A stretch of 31,344 nucleotides of DNA from an uncultured Clostridia bacterium (lineage in GTDB: Bacteria > Bacillota > Clostridia > Oscillospirales > Ruminococcaceae), in contig CANQKG010000001.1 of NCBI GenBank assembly GCA_947624425.1, forward strand, positions 1 to 31,344. The letters run 5' to 3'. Within the stretch, counting starts at the first letter, position 1; every line of letters begins with the position of its first letter. Of the stretch, positions 1 to 6,368 are shown one piece after another. Under the pieces are notes generated by a model. That model did no database searches and had not been told where the DNA came from. It worked only from the letters and a program-made list of their open reading frames with translations. Made by a program: the position numbers and the translations under genes.

Positions 1-50
1 GCTGGCAAGGCGGTTACCCGCCGCAGGCAGCGCCGGGAACCGCAAGAGGC

Positions 51-116
51 GGGGGACCGCGCTTTGCGCGGTGGAGGGATTCAAAACCCACAAGTGGAGG
101 GATTCAAAACCCGCAA
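51..116. repeat. Interspersed GC-rich repeat with a tandem 23-bp tail
   Basis: A block with the small hairpin ACCGCGC/GCGCGGT is followed by the tail GTGGAGGGATTCAAAAC. Positions 71-93 and 94-116 are a tandem duplication of 23 bp with one mismatch. The block 51-86 matches 30805-30840 at 34 of 36 positions, so this is a dispersed intergenic repeat and not a gene. No coding potential is seen in 1-118. Confidence 0.75.
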
Positions 117-120
117 ACTA

Positions 121-152
121 AAAGCCGTTCGGCGTCTGCCGAACGGCTCTTT
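121..152 (-). terminator. Intrinsic terminator after the GH109-like gene
   Basis: The arms AAAGCCGTTCGGC and GCCGAACGGCTCTTT enclose the loop GTCT. Read on the minus strand, the stem ends in a T run (AGCCG..CGGCTTTT) just after the stop codon of the 154-1365 gene. This is a classic rho-independent terminator and may work in both directions. Confidence 0.8.
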
Positions 153-153
153 T

Positions 154-1365
154 CTACCGTAAGCTGTATTTTCCGTTTGGAATATCGGTGCGGCTGAGCC
201 ACCGCCCGGAGGTGAAGTCCGGGATCGCGACCGGGTGACTGCTAAGCGCGATCGATTCCTCGCTTAAAGCGGTGATGCTCATCCACGCCGCCGCATCGTA
301 GACGTCGATCGGCGGGTTCGTCCCGTGCAAAGCCGCCTCGGCAAAGGCGGCAAACACCAGATTGTCCATGCCGTCGTGTCCGCCCTCGGCGTTATATTCC
401 CGCCAGAGCGGGTGGAGGTACTGCTCCTCATACTGCGCGGCGTTCCCCCAAAGCTCCTCGCCCTTAAATTCATACCGGTGATGCTCCTTGTCCAGAAACA
501 CCATATCGGTCTCCCCGAAATAGGAACCCTTGGTACCCCGCACGGTAAAGCCCCGGCTGTAATAACGGGGGAGGGTGGTGTCCAGCGTCAGGGTGATCGT
601 CTGCCCGTTTGCACAGCGGATCACGGTGGTCACCACGTCGCCCTGGGCAAAATGCCAGTCCGTTTCGCCGGTTTTTTCCGCCATATACGCCTGCATACCC
701 TTGGCGGCGGAGGCAGTGGAGGTCAAAGTGAGCATCCGGTTGCCGTCGTTGATCTTTAATAGCTTTGCGATCGGTCCCAGCTCATGCGTGGGATAGTTTT
801 CGCAGCTGCGCCCCAGATAATTCCGCAGCCGGTAATGCCGGTTCTTCTCGCCGCCGGCGATCTCCTGCCGCAGGTCGTGCTGGTAGCCGCCCGCACAGTG
901 AACGATCTCGCCCAGCACACCCTCTCTTGCCATACGCAGCGCCATCAGCTCCCGCTTGCCGTAACAGCAGTTTTCCAGCAGCATACAGGGCGTGCCGGTC
1001 TCCTCGTAGGCGCGCACCAGCCGCCAGCAGTCGTTGACCGAGTAGGCGCCGCCCACCTCCAGCCCGACATATTTGCCCGCCCGCATGGCGTTTACCGCAA
1101 TGTCGATATGGGATTCCCATGCCGACATGATGATGACCGCCTCTATATCGGCGGCAAGCAGCGCCTTGGCGTCGGCGTATGTTGCCGGACGGCTGCCGCA
1201 CCGCTCGGCAATCAGCCTGGCAGCGTCCTCCCTGCGATCCTGATAGGGGTCGCAGACGCCTACGATCTCAAAGGCGTCCTTTGTCATCGGGATCAGGGTG
1301 CCCTTGAGCAGCCCGATCCCTCTCGCGCCCAGTCCGACCAGTCCTACTTTTAACTTTCTTGCCAT
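154..1365 (-). CDS. Gfo/Idh/MocA family protein, GH109-like NAD-dependent glycosidase or oxidoreductase
   Basis: This 403-residue protein begins with a Rossmann nucleotide-binding motif (VGLVGLGARG, residues 7-16) and has the two-domain layout of the Gfo/Idh/MocA family. The central stretch around residues 130-200 contains NCCYG, GEIVH, GGYQHDLR and NYPTHELGP. These resemble the signature blocks of glycoside hydrolase family 109, Gfo/Idh relatives that cleave terminal N-acetylgalactosamine by NAD-assisted redox chemistry. Whether this protein is a true GH109 enzyme or a sugar dehydrogenase is inference. No signal peptide is visible, so it should act in the cytosol. The ATG at 1365 has GAGGA six bases upstream. 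It starts 20 bp after the GH18-dockerin gene, suggesting one transcript for glycan use. Confidence 0.8.
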   Translation of the reverse strand: MARKLKVGLVGLGARGIGLLKGTLIPMTKDAFEIVGVCDPYQDRREDAARLIAERCGSRPATYADAKALLAADIEAVIIMSAWESHIDIAVNAMRAGKYVGLEVGGAYSVNDCWRLVRAYEETGTPCMLLENCCYGKRELMALRMAREGVLGEIVHCAGGYQHDLRQEIAGGEKNRHYRLRNYLGRSCENYPTHELGPIAKLLKINDGNRMLTLTSTASAAKGMQAYMAEKTGETDWHFAQGDVVTTVIRCANGQTITLTLDTTLPRYYSRGFTVRGTKGSYFGETDMVFLDKEHHRYEFKGEELWGNAAQYEEQYLHPLWREYNAEGGHDGMDNLVFAAFAEAALHGTNPPIDVYDAAAWMSITALSEESIALSSHPVAIPDFTSGRWLSRTDIPNGKYSLR

Positions 1366-1385
1366 GCGTGTCCTCTTTTCCGGTC

Positions 1386-3251
1386 TTAGTGATCCAGCCC
1401 CACCGCAATACGAAGGATCATAAGCGCATCGGTCACTTCCGTTTCGCCCGAGTCATTCAGATCGGCAGTCAGCGTCTCGCCTTCGGTGAGTATGTCCAGC
1501 CCGACCGCCGCCCGCAGTGCTTTCAACGCGTCAGTGACGGTCACCTCATCGTCGCCGTCCAAATCGCCCGGCAACCGTTCTTTGAGCCCTGCGACCGCGT
1601 CCTTTATCGCCTGCGCCATTTTGTCCACCTCTGCCTGACGGTCAGAGAGCAGCCCGTACTCCACCGCCGCGACCGCCGCTTCCAGCGCGTCTGCGGTGGC
1701 TTTGGTGTAATAGGTCAAATCGTCCGGCGCCGATTGCAGCGCCTCGTTTACGGCAGTGTAATCGGCGGGATCGGGCGAATGGATCGGGTCTACGCCGGTA
1801 AACCGCTTGACCGCTTCGTATACGGTGCGCACCAGCGAATCCTCCGCTCGCGCCGTCACTTCGCCCATCTCATCGGTTTCGCCGTCCTCAAAAACCTTGA
1901 CGTCCTGTCCAGACCACCAACTCATCACGCCGCCGCAGCCCTTCTCGACCGCCAGCGCCACCTTGTCCTCAAGCAGATAAGCGCCGTTGTAGTAATAGGG
2001 GTAGACGTTGCCTTTGTCGTCCGGCATCTCGATGACGTTCAGCCCCTTGGGGAAGGCCTCGCCGCCGTTTTGCTTCTTATAGTACTGGTACAGCCCCGAG
2101 AAGGTCGCCGCGGGCTGACCGTCCGGCTTGCCGAAATAGGGCAGACCGATCCAAATTTTATTGGCGGCGCAGCCTCTGCTCGTGCAGTCTCTGATGATCG
2201 AGAGCAGCCGGTTATAGGGGATCTGCGACCTGCCCGAGCTGCCTACCTTCACGATATTGGTGTAGGACATATAGCTGACATAATCCAGAAAACGGAACTC
2301 GGCGCCGGTGAGATAGGTGCTGAACGGACTGAGGGTGCAGGAGAGCTTCAAGCCCGCTGCGTGGAGCTCGTCCGCCAGCGCTTTGAGCATCAGCCGGAAG
2401 GAGCGCAGGCTGTCCGAACTTTCGGGATACTCCCAGTCCACATCCACGCCGTACATGCCGTAAGCCAGGGCAAAATCCGTGACGGCTTTGGCAAACTCGG
2501 TGCGGGTCGCCTCGTCCAAAAACGCGGTACACAGCCTCGCATTGTTGTGGGTCAGCGAGAACCACAGCCGCGTTTTCCCCTTTGCCAGATTGGTGCTCGC
2601 ACCCTTGAGCGTTTCCACCCAGCCGTTCATCAGCGCCGCAGCCTCGTCCGAGTCGGGCGAGTAGGTGACCGTTTCGTCCTTTTTCTTTGTGACGCCGAAC
2701 TTGCCCGACGCATCAAAGGTGTAGTTGCCGATCATAATGAGATCGGTCATGCTGTTGAGCTGTTCATTGGTATTCCGAAAGCCGTCCCAGCCCATCTCGT
2801 ACCACTGGTGGCTGGCATAGCCCACGTTCATAAAACCGGGGTTTTCGGTGGTCTTTTGGTAATCCGCCGAGAAAGCCGAGATCACCGCCTCGCCGATCAG
2901 GCGATCCACCACCAGCCGCACCGATGTGGTCGTCACATCCTCCGGCAGAATGCAGCCGCGATTCGGCTGGATATAGTCGTTATCGTATACCGTTTCCCAC
3001 AGCCCGTCTTGCAGGACGTCAATATGAAACGCCTGTACCGCACCGTCACTGTCCTCGTTGATCGTGACCCGGTTGACGGTCGTTTCTTCCTTCAGATCAA
3101 GCCGGAGCGCCGCGCCTTCTTCCTGTGTGACCCATTTTTCGCCGGTAAACAGGGTCTCCTCACTCGGCTCGGCAGCCGCCGCGGCAAACGAGAGAAGGAG
3201 CGAGAGCGCCAAAACAGCGGCGAGCAAACTTCCGTACAGTCTTTTTTTCAT
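1386..3251 (-). CDS. Secreted GH18-like glycosidase with F5/8-type, FIVAR-like and dockerin regions
   Basis: About 621 residues. The Lys-rich start and hydrophobic stretch form a signal peptide ending near the AAAAAEP sequence. Residues ~35-130 look like a discoidin/F5-8 type carbohydrate-binding module. Residues ~138-490 are a GH18 barrel: YGVDVDWEYP holds the DxDxE core (D271, D273, E275, counted from the upstream ATG at 3254), with the acid Glu kept but the usual first Asp replaced by Tyr268. MSYTN corresponds to the conserved M-x-Y strand. Residues ~495-560 are a helical FIVAR-like spacer. Residues ~562-622 carry two calcium-loop repeats (GDLDGDDEVTVTDAL and ADLNDSGETEVTDAL) of a type I dockerin, which would dock onto a cohesin encoded elsewhere. 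Likely substrates are chitin-like or N-glycan GlcNAc linkages (inference). GGAG is six bases before the second ATG, so I prefer 3251 over 3254. Confidence 0.85.
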   Translation of the reverse strand: MKKRLYGSLLAAVLALSLLLSFAAAAAEPSEETLFTGEKWVTQEEGAALRLDLKEETTVNRVTINEDSDGAVQAFHIDVLQDGLWETVYDNDYIQPNRGCILPEDVTTTSVRLVVDRLIGEAVISAFSADYQKTTENPGFMNVGYASHQWYEMGWDGFRNTNEQLNSMTDLIMIGNYTFDASGKFGVTKKKDETVTYSPDSDEAAALMNGWVETLKGASTNLAKGKTRLWFSLTHNNARLCTAFLDEATRTEFAKAVTDFALAYGMYGVDVDWEYPESSDSLRSFRLMLKALADELHAAGLKLSCTLSPFSTYLTGAEFRFLDYVSYMSYTNIVKVGSSGRSQIPYNRLLSIIRDCTSRGCAANKIWIGLPYFGKPDGQPAATFSGLYQYYKKQNGGEAFPKGLNVIEMPDDKGNVYPYYYNGAYLLEDKVALAVEKGCGGVMSWWSGQDVKVFEDGETDEMGEVTARAEDSLVRTVYEAVKRFTGVDPIHSPDPADYTAVNEALQSAPDDLTYYTKATADALEAAVAAVEYGLLSDRQAEVDKMAQAIKDAVAGLKERLPGDLDGDDEVTVTDALKALRAAVGLDILTEGETLTADLNDSGETEVTDALMILRIAVGLDH

Positions 3252-3317
3252 CATATTCTCCTTTATTTTGCCGCATACGGTGTACGCGGGCGGATATGCC
3301 CGATCGGAACGACAGAT

Positions 3318-3686
3318 TTAGAAGCCCGCGTCCCGTCCGGTCAAAAACAACGTCAGACGAATGAGATATACGATCCCCACGATAACAACAGAGCCGATCA
3401 GAAGCCATCGGCCGAGTTTTCGGTTGTGAAACGGCGCGCCGTCGGTGAGAAAAAGCCAGAGCCATACCGGGAAAAGCCAGATAAGCGGATAGGCGTGCAG
3501 CGCCGCCGGAATATCGGGCGGGAGCCGAAACAGCGCCAACGCCGCGCGGGAAGCGCCGCACCCGGGACAGGGGACGCCGGTCAGGCGGCGGAACAGACAG
3601 GGGATGCGCAGATATACGGCGGCGCCCAAAACGCCGATCAAAGCGGCAGCCGCACCGAACCGCAAAGCATACCGCCTTTTTTCCAT
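3318..3686 (-). CDS. DUF2752 family small membrane protein
   Basis: A 122-residue protein with about three hydrophobic segments (roughly residues 8-28, 65-82 and 93-116). The family hallmark GVPCPGCGASRA lies after the first segment. In DUF2752 proteins this CPGCG-x-R/T-RA motif follows the first transmembrane helix. The function of the family is unknown, and the motif could bind metal or be redox-active. An AAGGGGG sequence precedes the ATG. The gene lies between the zinc-ribbon/TM2 gene upstream and the dockerin protein downstream, 63 bp from the latter. No functional link to the glycosidases can be read from the sequence. Confidence 0.8.
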   Translation of the reverse strand: MEKRRYALRFGAAAALIGVLGAAVYLRIPCLFRRLTGVPCPGCGASRAALALFRLPPDIPAALHAYPLIWLFPVWLWLFLTDGAPFHNRKLGRWLLIGSVVIVGIVYLIRLTLFLTGRDAGF

Positions 3687-3705
3687 TTTGGAGCCCCCTT
3701 ACAAA

Positions 3706-3731
3706 AGCGGGAGCCGCTTTGCGACTCCCGC
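3706..3731 (-). terminator. Intrinsic terminator after the TM2 gene
   Basis: On the minus strand GCGGGAGTCGC, loop AAA, GCGGCTCCCGC is followed by TTTTG. It sits between the stop of the TM2 gene (3750) and the start of the DUF2752 gene (3686), so it probably separates the two transcripts or lowers readthrough. Confidence 0.8.
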
Positions 3732-3749
3732 CGGTTTTGCCGTGGTAAA

Positions 3750-4160
3750 CTAATCCTGAAGAGGAACGCCCTTTCCGTCAACCTTGATCGAACCGGTCAG
3801 GATCATAATGCCTTCCACCAGTCCCCAGATTTCGGACGCGATTGCGAGGACGCCGCAGGAAAGAATCGATATCAAAAGCTGCGCGACCGCTTTTCCGGTG
3901 TAGCCGAGGTAGAAATTATGTACTCCCAGCGCGCCGAGGAAGATGCCCAGTAAGCCGGCGGCCATTTTGGATTTCGGCGTTGCGTCGGCGGGAATGGTGT
4001 TAAGCGCTGCGCCGCAGTTCATACAGGCAACGGCGCCCGGCGTAACCGCGCCGCCGCAATTTTGACAATAATTCTGCCCTACGCCCTTTTGAGCGCCGCA
4101 GTTGACGCATACGACGGCAACGTCGTCCATTTGGTGACCGCAATTTTTACAAAACATCAT
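3750..4160 (-). CDS. Zinc-ribbon and TM2 domain membrane protein
   Basis: About 136 residues. The N-terminal 60 residues contain repeated CxxC knuckles (FCKNCGHQ, VCVNCGAQ, YCQNCGGA, ACMNCGAA), that is, two double-zinc-ribbon units. A TM2 domain follows with two membrane helices joined by a short turn (LGIFLGALGVHNFYLGY, then ISILSCGVLAI). Such proteins are widespread in Firmicutes without a defined role. A GTG at 4166 overlaps the Shine-Dalgarno AGGAG. The real start is therefore the ATG at 4160, five bases after AGGAG, or the adjacent ATG at 4157. A good promoter is visible 50-80 bp upstream and a terminator follows, so this is probably a one-gene transcript. Confidence 0.85.
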   Translation of the reverse strand: MMFCKNCGHQMDDVAVVCVNCGAQKGVGQNYCQNCGGAVTPGAVACMNCGAALNTIPADATPKSKMAAGLLGIFLGALGVHNFYLGYTGKAVAQLLISILSCGVLAIASEIWGLVEGIMILTGSIKVDGKGVPLQD

Positions 4161-4211
4161 CAACACTCCTTATCCTATCGGGAAATAAATTCATTTTTCG
4201 AACCTAACATA

Positions 4212-4240
4212 AAGATACCATTTTATCGGTGAAAAGTCAA
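4212..4240 (-). promoter_or_regulatory. Sigma-A type promoter for the TM2 gene
   Basis: On the minus strand TTGACT (4240-4235), 17-bp spacer, TATCTT (4217-4212). Predicted transcription start is near 4205, about 45 bp before the ATG. Confidence 0.65.
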
Positions 4241-4260
4241 TTTATTTTTTTCTTTCGCGG

Positions 4261-4725
4261 TTATTCGCAGTAAAACCGCTCGGCAATCCGCAAAGCCAGA
4301 TCAAAGGACACGCCTTTTACATCCCGCAGCTCCCTTATATCGGTGAACCGACCCGCCATTTGCCGGAACTTTATAATCTCCTGCGCTATGCTTTCGGTCA
4401 TGCCCTCCACGGTGAGCAGCTGCTCTTCGGTGGCGGTGTTGATGTTCCACCCTCCCTCGGGCGGAACCGGCGCCTCCGGTTCGGCTTCGGAGGAAAGCTG
4501 CGCGGCGGACGCGGCGTCTTTTGACGAGGACGCCGAAGCCTCTGAGACGGCGGAGGAGACCTCGTCTTTGCTTGCGGCTTCGGACGAGTGAGGGCCGATC
4601 AGGGAAATATCGCCGTAGATCTGCAGATTCTGCGGTTCGTTTTCCATATAGCCGAGATTGTAGGCAATCAAACCGGTCAGAAAGACAAGGGCAAGGCAGA
4701 TCAGGATCCAGCCTTCTTTCTTCAT
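4261..4725 (-). CDS. Membrane-anchored ComEA-like helix-hairpin-helix protein
   Basis: 154 residues from the ATG at 4725. A single membrane helix (residues ~7-25, ILICLALVFLTGLIAYNLGY) is followed by a low-complexity Ser/Ala/Glu linker (~27-90) and a C-terminal tandem helix-hairpin-helix domain (93-154) starting NINTATEEQLLTVEGM and ending near DVKGVSFDLALRIAE. This is the layout of ComEA, the cell-surface DNA receptor of natural transformation. Proteins with only this layout are also common in Firmicutes lacking other com genes nearby, as here, so I assign ComEA-like and not ComEA. Longer in-frame starts up to 4860 would run through the predicted promoter. The 4725 start has GGAGG upstream and puts the membrane helix at the N-terminus. 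Confidence 0.8.
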   Translation of the reverse strand: MKKEGWILICLALVFLTGLIAYNLGYMENEPQNLQIYGDISLIGPHSSEAASKDEVSSAVSEASASSSKDAASAAQLSSEAEPEAPVPPEGGWNINTATEEQLLTVEGMTESIAQEIIKFRQMAGRFTDIRELRDVKGVSFDLALRIAERFYCE

Positions 4726-4771
4726 CTCATACGCCCCCCTCCGGTGACATTCGACCTCGTTCGACAAAGCC

Positions 4772-4800
4772 ATGATATCATATCGGGGGTTATTTGTCCA
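4772..4800 (-). promoter_or_regulatory. Candidate promoter for the ComEA-like gene
   Basis: On the minus strand TGGACA (4800-4795), 17-bp spacer, TATCAT (4777-4772), 47 bp before the chosen ATG at 4725. Confidence 0.5.
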
Positions 4801-4822
4801 GAAATCCGGCGGTGCGGCGTTA

Positions 4823-4851
4823 TTGCAATTTCGCGCCGGAGCGGCTATAAT
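4823..4851 (+). promoter_or_regulatory. Sigma-A type promoter for the 4875 gene
   Basis: TTGCAA (4823-4828), 17-bp spacer, TATAAT (4846-4851). The start point should fall near 4858, giving a very short leader that still contains AAGGAGG. Confidence 0.6.
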
Positions 4852-4874
4852 GAAAAGCAAAAGGAGGCTTCGGC

Positions 4875-5486
4875 ATGAGAGAGATCTCCTGGGACGATTT
4901 TTACGAGAGGTTTTTTGACTGGGCAGAAAGCACCAGGCGGACGCGGATCGGCGATCTGACCGGTTACGGCCCCGCCGACGAGGTGTACGATATTGCCATG
5001 GAGCTGTCGTATGACGATGACAGGACGGCCGCCCGCTTTCTCGGCCGCGCGGCGGAAGCGGGGATTCGCTTTACGCCGGAGCAGATCCTGGAGTTTGCTC
5101 TCATCGTGGACGAAAAAACACTCGGGCGGATGGCAAAAGCCGCCGATCCGGCCTTTACCGTCCGGGAGCTGGAAGAGATCGAGTCGCTGTTAAGCGAGGC
5201 GGATTTTGCGGCCGCTGCCCGAAAAAGCGGCTTATTGCAGCCCAAAAAGGCGGTACTGCCGAAAAAGGCGGCGCGGCCGGAGAAGATCGGCTTTTTGGCA
5301 AAGCTGGCGGCGGTTTTTGCCATGCCCGGCGAGAAAAAGCGCCCGGCGCGGCCAAGCGGACGCTGCAGCGGCGACTGCGCCCATTGTCCGCCTCATTACG
5401 GTTACCGCTACGGACGGTGGTATTACGGACACGGACATCAGTACGGGTGCGAGTTCGGCGGGAACAAAGGGGATGGCGGACTGTAA
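4875..5486 (+). CDS. Protein of unknown function with a Cys/Tyr/His/Gly-rich C-terminal tail
   Basis: 203 residues, preceded by AAGGAGG at a good distance from the ATG. The first ~115 residues are helical and acidic, with no family I recognise. A basic Lys/Pro linker (~122-160) leads to a striking tail with C164, C168, C171, CPPHYGYRYGRWYYGHGH, C192 and a Gly/Asn/Lys-rich end. The regular CxxxCxxC spacing and His/Tyr content suggest metal binding (inference). Similar tails occur on otherwise different clostridial proteins as far as I recall, which would make it a portable module. There is no signal peptide or membrane helix. It has its own promoter and no obvious partner. I cannot assign a function. 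Confidence 0.7.
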   Translation: MREISWDDFYERFFDWAESTRRTRIGDLTGYGPADEVYDIAMELSYDDDRTAARFLGRAAEAGIRFTPEQILEFALIVDEKTLGRMAKAADPAFTVRELEEIESLLSEADFAAAARKSGLLQPKKAVLPKKAARPEKIGFLAKLAAVFAMPGEKKRPARPSGRCSGDCAHCPPHYGYRYGRWYYGHGHQYGCEFGGNKGDGGL

Positions 5487-5529
5487 AATCCGCCGGAGCG
5501 CAGACCGGGAAAAATTTCGGCACCGCGTA

Positions 5530-5558
5530 TTGATTTCGCGGCCGGAATATGATACAAT
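5530..5558 (+). promoter_or_regulatory. Candidate promoter upstream of the cobalamin riboswitch
   Basis: TTGATT (5530-5535), 17-bp spacer, TACAAT (5553-5558). It is the best sigma-A match I find between 5487 and the aptamer. It would make a leader starting near 5565. The hairpin at 5567-5624 would then lie at the very 5' end, which makes this call uncertain. Confidence 0.4.
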
Positions 5559-5566
5559 GGGTTGAC

Positions 5567-5624
5567 GCCCGATCGGGACATTTTGTCCGCAAGCGGTTTT
5601 TGTCCCGTTATGGATCGGCTTTTT
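5567..5624 (+). other. Two-part hairpin before the riboswitch, possible terminator
   Basis: GCCCGATC and GGGACA (5567-5580) can pair with TGTCCC (5601-5606) and GATCGGC (5613-5619), with a small inner hairpin CCGC-AA-GCGG and a TTTTT run at 5620-5624. It may end transcription of the 4875 gene, or it may be the 5' hairpin of the riboswitch transcript. The asymmetric bulge makes it weaker than the other terminators listed. Confidence 0.4.
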
Positions 5625-5673
5625 GCGGCCGGTTCCCACTGTAGAGCGTCGGCAACAATTTCATAGTGTTGGA

Positions 5674-5858
5674 AATACGGTTTGAAAAGTTGTAAGCTGA
5701 GTAGATTAAAAGGGAATCCGGTTTGAATCCGGAACAACCGCCATTACTGTATTTGACGAGATCGGACATGGGTTCCATTGAGACGGATGGCGTCTTGAGA
5801 AGGATTGTCCGCTGCGGCGCCGCGCCGCTTTGTCATAAGTCAGGATATCTGCCGTATT
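5674..5858 (+). promoter_or_regulatory. Cobalamin riboswitch aptamer
   Basis: Conserved elements appear in the right order: TTAAAAGGGAATCCGG (~5706-5721), the CCGCCATTACTGT block (~5739-5751) and AGTCAGGATATCTGCC (5839-5854). The closing helix P1 is formed by AATACGG (5674-5680) and CCGTATT (5852-5858). These match the cobalamin aptamer consensus (AGGGAA, CCxCNACTGT, CAGGAxACCTGCC), with a longer middle region as in adenosylcobalamin-type members. A terminator follows 30 bases later, which indicates transcriptional OFF control by B12. It heads the seven-gene operon from 6042 and is the strongest evidence that the operon handles cobalamin. Confidence 0.88.
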
Positions 5859-5887
5859 TTCGTAAGGTTAACCACCGCTTTGGTGAG

Positions 5888-5940
5888 AAGAGTGCAACCG
5901 ATTTATGCCGAACCGTCGGCCCGATCGCGCACTCTTTTTT
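5888..5940 (+). terminator. Riboswitch expression-platform terminator
   Basis: AAGAGTGC (5888-5895) pairs with GCACTCTT (5929-5936), followed by T residues to 5940. An inner hairpin GCCGA-ACCG-TCGGC lies at 5907-5920. It starts 29 bases after the aptamer P1 helix, as expected for the terminator that ligand binding would favour. Confidence 0.8.
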
Positions 5941-5991
5941 CTTTGCGGTGCGCCGAAGGCCGTTTGATCGAGGTTCGGACAGATCAGTTGT

Positions 5992-6030
5992 ACTCTTTTG
6001 ACCGGAAACGGGCAAAAGAGTTTTTCTTTT
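5992..6030 (+). terminator. Second leader terminator just before the first gene
   Basis: ACTCTTTTG (5992-6000) pairs with CAAAAGAGT (6013-6021) around an inner CCG-GAAA-CGG tetraloop hairpin, followed by TTTTCTTTT. The run ends only a few bases before the AAGGGGG ribosome-binding site of the gene at 6042. Its left arm repeats the ACTCTTTT of the first terminator (5930-5937), so the two structures can exchange partners. Confidence 0.75.
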
Positions 6031-6041
6031 AGTAAGGGGGG

Positions 6042-6368
6042 ATGAATGTGACGCCGGAAGAAAAGAAGCTCTGGGCGGCAGAACTTCTGCGGGAAAAGCA
6101 AAAGGAAACGGGAAGGCTGCCGAGGAAGGAGGATTTTGACGACGCCACGCGATCCCGCATCAAGGCGTTTTTGGGTCCGTGGCCGAGGGCTTTGGAGGCC
6201 GCGGGGCTCAAGGAAGCAAAACAAACGCAAAAGAAAAAAAGGAAAAAGCGCTCCGACGGCAAAGGCGGCGGGTCGGCCGCGCGGGAGCCGGAGCGAAACG
6301 CAAAACGGGAGAAGACGGATGGATATCTCCCGGTTTCAGACAGCCATAAAGGAGAAACAAAAGTATGA
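6042..6368 (+). CDS. Small basic protein with a homing-endonuclease-associated repeat-like domain
   Basis: 108 residues. Residues ~12-58 (REKQKETGRLPRKEDF, then GPWPRALEAAGL) match the pattern of the helix-turn-helix repeat associated with HNH homing endonucleases: a GxxPxxxDF stretch, then FG-x-W-x-x-A-L-x-x-A-G-L. The rest is a Lys/Arg-rich, probably disordered tail. No nuclease motif is present. This suggests nucleic-acid binding and not transport. It is the first gene after the riboswitch, and its stop overlaps the start of the next gene in an ATGA, which implies translational coupling. Its role in a B12 operon is unknown. A local regulator is one possibility. AAGGGGG lies directly before the ATG, and the in-frame GTG at 6048 is an alternative start. 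Confidence 0.65.
   Translation: MNVTPEEKKLWAAELLREKQKETGRLPRKEDFDDATRSRIKAFLGPWPRALEAAGLKEAKQTQKKKRKKRSDGKGGGSAAREPERNAKREKTDGYLPVSDSHKGETKV

Noticed and set aside
1..116. CRISPR-like array from the tandem 23-bp repeat
   Set aside because: There are only two copies with no spacer between them, and no cas genes. It is a simple duplication of the tail of the dispersed repeat.
1359..3953. 864-codon plus-strand frame across the GH18 gene
   Set aside because: It runs over several real minus-strand genes and their gaps, with no domain and no start site. It is a shadow of GC-rich coding DNA.
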